A stretch of DNA of 64,000 bases, taken from positions 29,534-93,533 of the forward strand of contig NZ_AXWV01000013.1 of assembly GCF_000482845.1 (NCBI RefSeq), given 5' to 3'. Of the stretch, positions 57,583 to 64,000 are shown one piece after another. The DNA is from Anaerobiospirillum succiniciproducens DSM 6400 (GTDB lineage: Bacteria; Pseudomonadota; Gammaproteobacteria; Enterobacterales; Succinivibrionaceae). The notes beneath the pieces are model-generated. The model did not search any database. It was not told the DNA's origin and saw only the letters and a list, made by a program, of their open reading frames with translations. Every line of letters begins with the position of its first letter. Position 1 is the first letter of the stretch. A program made the translations under genes and the position numbers.

Positions 57583-58149
57583 TTACTTATCTTCTTCGAT
57601 GCAGTAGTCGTAAGTGGTGTTCACTAATGTTGCCCAAGCATTACGGATGCGCTCGACATAGCGGTCATGCACGGCTTTATTCACACTATAGTGGAAGTGA
57701 TAGTTACCCACACCTGTCCAAATATTACCGCCGGCCTTTTCAATTTCACGGCGCACTAAGTAGCCCATCGCCCAAATGTTGTGGCAAGGCTTTGACTTAA
57801 TGACGCTCTTGTTGAGATTAAACTGCTTTAACTCACTAATACGCACATCATTAATCTGTGCAGGACCACAATCTTGAGTGCCGTTTCTATTTGTACCGCA
57901 TTTGCCATTGAGCGGGCCGCGCTCAACATACAAAATTGAGTACAAAAGCTCTTCTGGCAAATCAAACTGATAGGCTGTCCAAGCAATACATGACTTTAAT
58001 GACTCGTAACGATCCATGGGTGCTTTCTTATAAGCTACATCGCGCCAATGACCCTGCACATCACAAGACATCTTGGCTGCCATTGCATTTGAGGTAAACA
58101 TGCTCAGGCTTAGCACAAGGCTAGCAATCATGATTTGCATCAATCTCAT
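57583..58149 (-). CDS. Secreted lytic-transglycosylase-like protein
   Basis: A small exported protein (188 aa). Residues 1-~24 form a typical Sec signal peptide ending SNAMA. The mature part resembles the soluble lytic transglycosylase fold of VirB1/IagB-type enzymes, which cut peptidoglycan to let secretion machines or pili through: a catalytic-Glu-like position in ILYVERGPLNGK, then GTQDCGPAQIND in place of the usual GxMQIN, and a C-terminal YHFHYSVN segment corresponding to the NYN-type motif. Several Cys residues suggest disulphides. The ATG at 58149 has AAGGA 6 nt upstream; the longer frame needs a TTG. The next gene upstream on the same strand is a possible DotH-like protein, so the two may share a role in secretion. 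Confidence 0.65.
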   Translation of the reverse strand: MRLMQIMIASLVLSLSMFTSNAMAAKMSCDVQGHWRDVAYKKAPMDRYESLKSCIAWTAYQFDLPEELLYSILYVERGPLNGKCGTNRNGTQDCGPAQINDVRISELKQFNLNKSVIKSKPCHNIWAMGYLVRREIEKAGGNIWTGVGNYHFHYSVNKAVHDRYVERIRNAWATLVNTTYDYCIEEDK

Positions 58150-58280
58150 AAGCAATCCTTACTCAATAGACACTAACTTTAGAGGTCTTAAGATGGTTTA
58201 GATACGAGTCATCATCACAACCAAGCAACTCATTTTGAGCGCTGCTGTTGTGCTCTTATGAAGCCTCAATAAGATGAGGT

Positions 58281-58385
58281 TAAAGCTATATCAGCCCATG
58301 CCGATGGCTCTATTTGCCTTTAAAGCTATATCAGCGCTTGCCGATTGCTCTAAGGCATATCAGCTTGGTGCTATTTGCTTTAATC
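58281..58385. repeat. 40-bp tandem repeat
   Basis: TAAAGCTATATCAGC recurs at 58281 and 58321 (40-bp period), and a shorter third copy with ATATCAGCTTG...CTATTTGCTTTAA follows to about 58385. It lies between the transglycosylase-like and DotH-like genes. Non-coding; role unknown. Confidence 0.7.
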
Positions 58386-58394
58386 GAGCTTAGG

Positions 58395-59285
58395 CTATTT
58401 GCGCTGCTCTTTGACGATCTCGTTTAAGACCTTGCGGGCCTTTTCTTCTTCGCCTTTGCTAAGAGGCATCACCACAGCTGCAGCCTCAATCATGTCCATG
58501 GTGAGGTGCTCTTGGTTGACCTTGTCAAAGTTGATGGCCTTGGCATTTGGATTAGGCTGGTCAAACTTGACTGGTTCAGGCTGAATATAGACATTACCCT
58601 CAACATAGAAAGGTACCGTCATAGAAGTAATTAAGGTACGCACTGATTGAGTTTGGTTAACTAAGGTTAAAGGCTTTAAGGTAAAGATAAAGTTACGATT
58701 AATGCCCTTAAGCTTGGCTTGCAAAATAGTAGTGGACGCACCTTGGAACTGTCTAATCATCAGCTCAGATGGCGATGCAGTGGTCTCAGCAGTAAAGCCC
58801 TGGTTCTCAAGGCGGGTTGAGACAACCTCCATTGGATAACCATTGAGGTCATAGAATCTAATGATGGAAGTACCGTTGCGAGGTACAGCAATCTCATACT
58901 GCGCCTGATAGTTAGCGCTCATACGCATAACTTTAGACTCAAGGTCACCAGGCACGGTTGGAATATTCAATGAGTTTTCTGGATCTGCTTTACCTTCGAT
59001 GTAGATTTGCTCATTGATCTGTTCTTTGGTTCTAAAGTCAGTCAAAGTATCAGAAAGCTCTGGTGGAGCCATTGGAGCAATTACGTCGGCATGAGCTGTA
59101 CTAATGAGCGAAAAACTAGTAGCTCCACTCTGAGTGTTAGCTTTTTCAAGCGCAATAAAAGCTGCACTCTTAGCACTGTTGGTAGCGCTAGAGTTATTCT
59201 CGGTTACAGATTGCGGAGTATTTACATATGAAAGCGCAATTGCACCGCAAACAACTGGGCTTATGTATCTTAATAAAGGCTTCAT
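58395..59285 (-). CDS. Exported protein, possibly DotH/IcmK-like
   Basis: A 296-residue protein with a hydrophobic N-terminus (KPLLRYISPVVCGAIAL) and a possible second cleavage region near STAHA. The centre (~115-225) has a beta-rich pattern, AVPRNGTSIIRFYDLNGYPMEVVS then ILQAKLKGINRNFIFTLKPL. This resembles the DotH/IcmK/TraN group of type IVB secretion outer-membrane components, where T(S/T)IxFxDxxGxPW is followed by LxGxxxPxxxxL. This is a similarity by eye, so confidence in the name is low. The ATG at 59285 has no ribosome site, but an extended -10 (TGATATAAT) lies only 8-16 bp before it, so the mRNA could be almost leaderless. No other secretion gene besides the transglycosylase-like one is present. 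Confidence 0.6.
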   Translation of the reverse strand: MKPLLRYISPVVCGAIALSYVNTPQSVTENNSSATNSAKSAAFIALEKANTQSGATSFSLISTAHADVIAPMAPPELSDTLTDFRTKEQINEQIYIEGKADPENSLNIPTVPGDLESKVMRMSANYQAQYEIAVPRNGTSIIRFYDLNGYPMEVVSTRLENQGFTAETTASPSELMIRQFQGASTTILQAKLKGINRNFIFTLKPLTLVNQTQSVRTLITSMTVPFYVEGNVYIQPEPVKFDQPNPNAKAINFDKVNQEHLTMDMIEAAAVVMPLSKGEEEKARKVLNEIVKEQRK

Positions 59286-59292
59286 GGCCGTG

Positions 59293-59301
59293 ATTATATC
59301 A
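59293..59301 (-). promoter_or_regulatory. Extended -10 element immediately before the DotH-like gene
   Basis: On the minus strand TGATATAAT fits TGn-TATAAT. A start point about 7 nt downstream would fall at or next to the ATG at 59285, giving a leaderless or nearly leaderless transcript. No good -35 is visible. Confidence 0.35.
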
Positions 59302-59342
59302 TCACTCACACGCTTGCTTAGTGAACTCCCCACTGCAAAACA

Positions 59343-59500
59343 ACACAGCTCACACATATGCCCTCCACTGCAAAACAGTACAGCGTACACATATGTCAAT
59401 CTGAGCTAAACAAGACAGCGCACGCATATGCCACCACTTCAAAGCAAGCGGCGCACACATATGCCCACCATGCAAAACGAGCGGCGCACATATGCATCTA
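59343..59500. repeat. Five-copy 31-35 bp tandem repeat centred on CATATG
   Basis: CATATG occurs at 59355, 59390, 59425, 59458 and 59489, each in a context like GCGGCGCACACATATGCCCACCA. Units diverge by several bases. Lies just upstream of the DotH-like gene. Any peptide read through it (GGHMCAPL repeats) looks like a by-product. Confidence 0.85.
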
Positions 59501-59897
59501 AGCGCTGTATTTTGCCGGCTGTTAAGAGCTTTTGCGCACTTGTATACTAGCAAAGTCTCTTATACATCGGCTCTATGAGTATTTTTTGCAAACGCTAATA
59601 CTCATCATAAGTACTTTGCTAAAATTTCCATTTCTGACGATTGCACCTTAGTCTTGTGCTAAAATTGCATAGATTTCAGGGAAGCCGTGTAAATCTTGTG
59701 AATGTATAAGTGGCAAAGCCCCCTTACAAATTCAAATGTGACTTTAAGTAGTCAGCTTGTGTTCAAGTGCGAAAAAACGCGCTTTTTATTTGTGGGTGCT
59801 AAAGGATCTGTCATGATGTTTTCATCAAGTATCCTTATTTGCGCTTAACGGCTGCACCTGTGCTCAGAGAATTATTCTTGTTCAATAGAGGATACAC

Positions 59898-60818
59898 ATG
59901 ACCGCTTTAGTTTTAGGCCACAAGAACCCTGATACCGATTCCATCGTTTCTGCTTTATCCGCTGCTAACTTATATCGCGGTCGCGGTATTGATGTTAAGA
60001 CCGGTGCCCAGGGCAAGCCTGCTCCTGAGACTGCTTTTGTTCTTGAGCGCTTCGGCCTTACCGCTCCTGAGGTTGTAACTTCAGTTGCTGGCGAAGAGGT
60101 TTACTTAGTAGATTACTCTGATCTGGCTCAGGCTCCTGATGACTTTGCAAAGTGCAAGCTTCTCGGCATTATCGACCACCACAAGTTAGGTGACGTAACC
60201 TCTGACTCTCCAGTTGAGGTTTTCATCAAGCCAGTTGGCTGCTCCAACACTGTAATTAAGGAGCTGCACGACATCTACGGCGTTTCCATCGATCCTAAGC
60301 TTGCTGGTGCCATGATGTGCGCTATTCTGTCAGATACCGTCTTATTCAAGAGCCCAACCTGCACTGAGGCTGACAAGAAGGCTGTTGCTGACTTAGCTAA
60401 GATCGCTGGCGTAGACAATCCATTAGATATTGGTATGGAAATGTTCAAGGCTAAGAGCAACTTAGCTGGCGCAAGTGCACGTGACCTTATCTTCCGTGAC
60501 TTCAAGGACTTCGATATGTCCGGCAACAAGGTTGGCATCGGTCAGCTCGAGCTCGTTTCCTTATCCTTAATCACTCCAGAGTTAAAGGCTCAGTTACAGG
60601 ATGAGTTAAACAAGGTTAAGGCAGAAGGTCGTCACTCTGCAGTTTTAGTTATCACTGACATCATGAAGGAAGGTTCCGAGCTCATGATGTGCTCTGACAA
60701 CGGTGAACTCATTGCTAAGGCTTTAAACACTCAGGTTTCTGACGAGATGTGGATGCCAGGTGTTATGAGCCGTAAGAAGCAGGTTGTTCCTAACTTAGAG
60801 CAGGCTTTCAAGGCCTAA
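59898..60818 (+). CDS. ppaC: Manganese-dependent (family II) inorganic pyrophosphatase
   Basis: A cytoplasmic DHH-superfamily enzyme hydrolysing pyrophosphate to two phosphates, pulling biosynthetic reactions forward. Metal-binding motifs are intact: GHKNPDTDS at residues ~7-15, LVDYSD near 75, and the DHHK motif near 97. The C-terminal DHHA2 domain carries the substrate-binding SRKKQVVP near 295. Length (306) matches the family. Many gammaproteobacteria use the unrelated family I enzyme, so this is a useful marker. AGAGGA precedes the ATG; codon use is strongly biased, consistent with high expression. A good terminator follows at 60902. Confidence 0.95.
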   Translation: MTALVLGHKNPDTDSIVSALSAANLYRGRGIDVKTGAQGKPAPETAFVLERFGLTAPEVVTSVAGEEVYLVDYSDLAQAPDDFAKCKLLGIIDHHKLGDVTSDSPVEVFIKPVGCSNTVIKELHDIYGVSIDPKLAGAMMCAILSDTVLFKSPTCTEADKKAVADLAKIAGVDNPLDIGMEMFKAKSNLAGASARDLIFRDFKDFDMSGNKVGIGQLELVSLSLITPELKAQLQDELNKVKAEGRHSAVLVITDIMKEGSELMMCSDNGELIAKALNTQVSDEMWMPGVMSRKKQVVPNLEQAFKA

Positions 60819-61141
60819 TGGAACTCTAAAGGCTACTGCCTTTTAGCAAGGCCATCTTATGTATGGCTTTGCTTTATGCATGAAAACATGCATCAGAGCA
60901 CAGGCACCTTTAGTGGTGCCTTGTTTTTGTTCACGCCTAAGTGAACAAATCGCCTTTTGTACTAGTTGCTAGTACCTCCCACTTTATAGCGCTGCTGCGC
61001 ACAAACACTTTAATGGGCACAACATGCTGCATTTTTTAGAGTCTTTGTGCGCATCAGTGCCTCCATGTGCTTTTGCTTGATAGCTAGTCATATGAGCTAG
61101 CACAATTAGGCTTTTGCATTATTTCAGGAAGTTCTTTTTTC
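60819..61141. other. Intergenic region between ppaC and rimO
   Basis: Contains the ppaC terminator (60902-60931) flanked by two perfect 6-bp hairpins, TGCATG/CATGCA (60877-60892) and GTTCAC/GTGAAC (60930-60947). The rest carries only the rimO ribosome site (AGGAAG). Confidence 0.5.
60902..60931 (+). terminator. Rho-independent terminator after ppaC
   Basis: AGGCACC pairs with GGTGCCT across a 6-nt loop, followed by TGTTTTTGTT. It lies 84 bp after the ppaC stop. Confidence 0.8.
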
Positions 61142-62506
61142 ATGACAGGATCTCGCTCCAATCATATCCCTCGCATTGGCGTTGTCTCTTTGGGTTGTCC
61201 AAAGAACTTAGTTGATTCTCAGCGCCTCATCTCAGTACTCCTTGCCAAAGGCTATCGTTTAGAGAATGACTTTAACGAAGCTGACGTAGTGGTAATCAAC
61301 ACTTGCGGCTTTATTGAGCCAGCAGTTCAGGAGTCCTTTGAGGCAATTTACGATGCTAAGCAGCAATGCTCTCAAGTTATCGTAATGGGCTGCATGGGTG
61401 CTAATAAAGAGAAAGTATTAGAGCAATATCCTGATGTAGCTGACGTTATCGGCCCTGGCCGTCGTGCTGCTGTGCTGCGCTCCATTGAAAAGCTCGTAGG
61501 TGAGCCTCCTGCAATTGCACGTCAGTCTGTACCAACCTCCGGTGTACTCCTTACTCCAAAGCATTACAGCTACTTAAAGATCTCCGAGGGCTGTCGTCAC
61601 CACTGTTCTTTCTGCATTATTCCAGATTTACGTGGCACCTTAAGATCCCGTCCAATTCCAAACATCCTCTACGAGGCAAATGATTTAGCTGCTCGTGGTG
61701 TACGTGAAATTATGATCATTTCACAAGACACTTCTGACTATGGTAGCGATCTTAAGGATGGCAGCAATATCTTAACTTTATGCGATGGTTTATCTAAGGT
61801 AAATCCACGTCCTTGGTTCCGTCTGCACTACGTCTACCCAGGCAAGATCGTTGATCAGCTCATCCCATACATGCGCGATGGCATCATCCTTCCATACTTA
61901 GACGTACCGCTGCAGCACGCCTCAGCTCCGGTACTAAAGAGAATGAAGCGTCCAGGCAATATTGAGCGCACCTTAGAGCGTATCAATGAGTGGCGTGAGA
62001 TCTGCCCTGACTTAACTATCCGCTCTAACATCATTACTGGCTTCCCTGGTGAAACAGAGCAGGACTTTGAAAACCTCATCGACTTCATTAAGAAAGCCCG
62101 TCTTGATCGCGTCGGTACATTCCCATACTCAGATGTTGAAGGTGCTCAGGCTAATGATTACGATGGCGTAGTTCCAGTTGAAGTTCGTCAAGAACGTGCT
62201 CGTTTAGTCATGGAAGCTCAGGCTGAAGTATCAGCTCATAAGCTCCGTGAGCGTGTGGGCAAGTCATTTGACATGATCGTCGACACCATCACCGATGAGG
62301 GTGTAATGATCTGCCGTACTAAGTACGAGGCTCCGGATATCGACGGTGTAGTAACTATCGAGAACACTCCAAAGGATGCCATCGTTAAGGAAGGCGACTT
62401 CATCCGCGCTAAGATCACCGATAGTGATGAGCATGATATGTGGGCTGACTTCGAGGCTAATATCACTCCAAACACTCACATTCCATTCCGCATCAAGCTT
62501 TCCTAA
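61142..62506 (+). CDS. rimO: Ribosomal protein S12 methylthiotransferase RimO
   Basis: A radical SAM enzyme that methylthiolates the conserved Asp of ribosomal protein S12. The N-terminal UPF0004 domain carries three cluster Cys (SLGCPKNLVDS, NTCGF, GCMGA). The radical SAM motif CRHHCSFC lies near residue 156 in SEGCRHHCSFCIIPDLRG, which is typical of RimO rather than MiaB (the SLGCPKNLVDS opening also favours RimO). A TRAM domain closes the C-terminus (~375-450). Length (454) is as expected. The ATG at 61142 has AGGAAG upstream with a slightly long spacer. It is convergent with nth, with a bidirectional terminator between. Confidence 0.96.
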   Translation: MTGSRSNHIPRIGVVSLGCPKNLVDSQRLISVLLAKGYRLENDFNEADVVVINTCGFIEPAVQESFEAIYDAKQQCSQVIVMGCMGANKEKVLEQYPDVADVIGPGRRAAVLRSIEKLVGEPPAIARQSVPTSGVLLTPKHYSYLKISEGCRHHCSFCIIPDLRGTLRSRPIPNILYEANDLAARGVREIMIISQDTSDYGSDLKDGSNILTLCDGLSKVNPRPWFRLHYVYPGKIVDQLIPYMRDGIILPYLDVPLQHASAPVLKRMKRPGNIERTLERINEWREICPDLTIRSNIITGFPGETEQDFENLIDFIKKARLDRVGTFPYSDVEGAQANDYDGVVPVEVRQERARLVMEAQAEVSAHKLRERVGKSFDMIVDTITDEGVMICRTKYEAPDIDGVVTIENTPKDAIVKEGDFIRAKITDSDEHDMWADFEANITPNTHIPFRIKLS

Positions 62507-62526
62507 ATTCCATTTAGGATTGCCAT

Positions 62527-62556
62527 AAAAAATGCCAGCTTTATGCTGGCATTTTT
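62527..62556. terminator. Bidirectional terminator between rimO and nth
   Basis: AAATGCCAGC-TTTAT-GCTGGCATTT is a 10-bp stem with A-run before and T-run after, so it can end both convergent transcripts. Confidence 0.9.
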
Positions 62557-62653
62557 GTCTCTGTACATGTAGCGCCATGATGAGTTCGTCTCAAAGAGAC
62601 TAATGGCAGCAATTGAGGCGGCGCTTAAAGGTACAGGATATTTGTGTAAGCTT

Positions 62654-64000
62654 TTAGTAGTTGTGCTTGCAGTACTTAGCAACTACGCACTTAGCACAGT
62701 GATCTTCAAACTTACGTGCGGTGCAGTTATAGCGGCCGTGGAGCAGTAAGTAGTGATGAGCCTCTTTCATGAAGCGCTCATCAATAAGAGGAGGAATCTT
62801 ATTCTCTACATCACCAGGGCAGTGGCCTAAGCACAGACCAATGCGGCTGCACACACGGAATACGTGAGTATCTACAGCTAAGTATGGCTTACCAAAAGCA
62901 ACATTTAAAACTACCTTGGCAGTCTTGGAGCCCACACCTGGCAGAGCAATTAACTCCTCCATGGTCTCAGGAACCTTGCCATCATACTTCTCATCGAGCT
63001 CTTTGGAGAGCTTTTCTAAGAACTTAGCCTTATTCTTCCACAGACCAATGCTCTGAATATATGGAGCAATGCCATCAGCGCCTAATGCAGCCATGCTATT
63101 GGCATCTGGAGCTGCCTTAAAGAGTGCTGGAGTAGCCTTGTTTACTGACTCATCAGTTGCTTGAGCAGATAACACTACTGCACATAAAAGCTCAAAAGAG
63201 TTATTGAAGTTCAGTTCACTCTTTGGATTTGGGTTTTGCTCTTCTAAAAGACGCATTACCTCAAAACGCTCTTCCTTGTTTAACAGAGTGATATCGGCAA
63301 ATTCCTTCTCAACTCCCTTGCTTGGCTCAGCCTTGCGCACAATCTCGCGCTTGCTATCAACAGGAGCCAACATCTTACGATTGATCTTATTTGCATCAGC
63401 CATCGATGCTTTAACCACAACTTTCTCCTCAGCTTTAGCCTTTGATCCACTTGCTGCCTTCTTAGCAGCAGATTTGGCAGTGGATGCCTTTGTTGTACTA
63501 TTTTTTGCTTTAGCAGCCTTCGATGAAGCTATTGTAGCTTTAATCTTAGTTTCCTTGGTATCTTTAGAAGCACTTGCCTTTGCTTTAACAGCCTTTTCCT
63601 TAGTTTCCTTAGCCGCACTTGCCTTTACAGCCTTCACTTTTGGAGCACTAGCCTTAGCACTCTTAGCTACCTTGCTAGCCTCTGCCTTAACTGCTTTTGA
63701 CTTGGTAGCAGTGCTCTTAGTAGCAGCCTTAGTGGCCGTAGCTTTTGTCTTGGCTGCAGTGCTCTTAGTAGCTGCCTTAGTAGCAGTAGCTTTTGCCTTG
63801 GTTGCAGTGCTCTTGGTAGCTACCTTAGTGGCAGTAGCTTTTGCCTTGGTTGCAGTGCTCTTAGTAGCCGCCTTAGTGGCCGTAGCCTTTGTCTTGGTTG
63901 CAGTGCTCTTGGTAGCCGCCTTAGTAGCAGTAGCTTTTGCCTTGGCTGCAGTGCTCTTGGTAGCCGCCTTAGAGGCAGTAACTTTTGCGTTGGTTGCAGT
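62654..64000 (-). CDS. nth: Endonuclease III with long histone-H1-like N-terminal extension, cut by the window edge
   Basis: The C-terminal ~210 residues are endonuclease III, a DNA glycosylase/AP lyase for oxidised pyrimidines. The helix-hairpin-helix LPGVGSKTAKVV carries the catalytic Lys, VDTHVFRV the catalytic Asp, and a four-Cys Fe-S cluster closes the domain. The cluster spacing is C-x8-C-x2-C-x5-C instead of the usual C-x6-C-x2-C-x5-C. Upstream, the frame stays open through a Lys/Ala/Thr/Ser-rich region of more than 200 residues to the window edge, with no stop and no ATG. A GTG at 63637 could be a start but has no good ribosome site, so the true start is probably outside the window. 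The extension contains 16-residue repeats (63677-64000) and resembles histone H1 tails. Confidence 0.85.
   Translation of the reverse strand, partial: TATNAKVTASKAATKSTAAKAKATATKAATKSTATKTKATATKAATKSTATKAKATATKVATKSTATKAKATATKAATKSTAAKTKATATKAATKSTATKSKAVKAEASKVAKSAKASAPKVKAVKASAAKETKEKAVKAKASASKDTKETKIKATIASSKAAKAKNSTTKASTAKSAAKKAASGSKAKAEEKVVVKASMADANKINRKMLAPVDSKREIVRKAEPSKGVEKEFADITLLNKEERFEVMRLLEEQNPNPKSELNFNNSFELLCAVVLSAQATDESVNKATPALFKAAPDANSMAALGADGIAPYIQSIGLWKNKAKFLEKLSKELDEKYDGKVPETMEELIALPGVGSKTAKVVLNVAFGKPYLAVDTHVFRVCSRIGLCLGHCPGDVENKIPPLIDERFMKEAHHYLLLHGRYNCTARKFEDHCAKCVVAKYCKHNY
63677..64000. repeat. 48-bp tandem repeat coding a Lys/Ala/Thr-rich 16-residue unit
   Basis: On the minus strand six full 48-bp units (63964 down to 63677) plus a partial one at the edge encode variants of ATKSTATKAKATATKA. 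The frame is kept and joins the nth frame. The array continues beyond the window. Confidence 0.9.

Larger units (their letters stand above)
59286..59897. other. Divergent intergenic region with CATATG repeats
   Basis: Contains the extended -10 at 59293-59301 and the repeat at 59343-59500. The remaining ~400 bp upstream of ppaC carry no clear feature apart from the ribosome site AGAGGA at about 59886. Confidence 0.5.

Noticed and set aside
59343..59500. Regular repeats resembling a CRISPR array
   Set aside because: Units are adjacent and imperfect, with no unique spacers and no cas genes.

Overview
The window looks like chromosome from a Gram-negative, AT-leaning gammaproteobacterium. Evidence is the outer-membrane lipid protein MlaA, SstT, the YhdT-PanF pair, YciB, UspE next to TtcA, and GalU. 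The mix of anaerobe-compatible housekeeping genes, tandem flagellins and very long proteins with acidic or Ala/Lys-rich low-complexity segments would fit the Succinivibrionaceae (Anaerobiospirillum/Succinivibrio-like). That placement is inference, not something the sequence proves. I saw no tRNA, rRNA, CRISPR array, transposase or integrase.

Layout. Bases 1-9.4 kb (minus strand): the N-terminus of an unknown protein running off the left edge, mlaA, then a complete three-gene SMC operon jetA-jetB-jetC (DUF3375, DUF4194, SMC-like ATPase). This is the Wadjet/MksFEB core, but no jetD/mksG nuclease gene follows. Bases 9.4-16.2 kb: a 1.76-kb non-coding stretch ending in a structured leader, sstT, a divergent ferrochelatase (hemH), a LysE/RhtB exporter, an MBL-fold hydrolase and a DUF1810 gene. 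Bases 16.4-24.6 kb: two nearly duplicated flagellin genes and two PAS-GGDEF proteins, a motility and c-di-GMP neighbourhood. Bases 24.6-28.4 kb: umuC, yciB and galU.

Bases 28.7-47 kb hold the most unusual object: two consecutive giant genes on the plus strand. The first (2119 aa) has no domain I recognise and carries a ten-copy 16-residue acidic repeat. The second (3805 aa) contains a RecQ-like SF2 helicase core and, further on, a complete UvrD-like SF1 helicase core in one chain, behind an unrecognised N-terminal region of about 1470 residues. The 414-bp gap between them holds a perfect 12-bp palindrome and a 34-bp tandem repeat. They sit between ordinary housekeeping genes. I propose them as a candidate two-gene DNA-processing or genome-defence module; its function is unproven.

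Bases 47.3-64 kb: a structured leader with yhdT-panF, a UvrD/PcrA-like helicase with a large insertion and a Q/Y/G-rich tail, an unknown acidic protein, ttcA, uspE, a lytic-transglycosylase-like protein, a possible DotH/IcmK-like secreted protein, ppaC, rimO and nth. The nth reading frame carries an N-terminal histone-H1-like Lys/Ala/Thr repeat that runs off the right edge, and its Fe-S cysteine spacing is altered.

Two genome-wide habits are visible. Otherwise normal enzymes (JetC, UvrD, Nth, a GGDEF protein, the giants) carry long repetitive low-complexity extensions, and many intergenic regions contain short imperfect tandem repeats of 20-48 bp.
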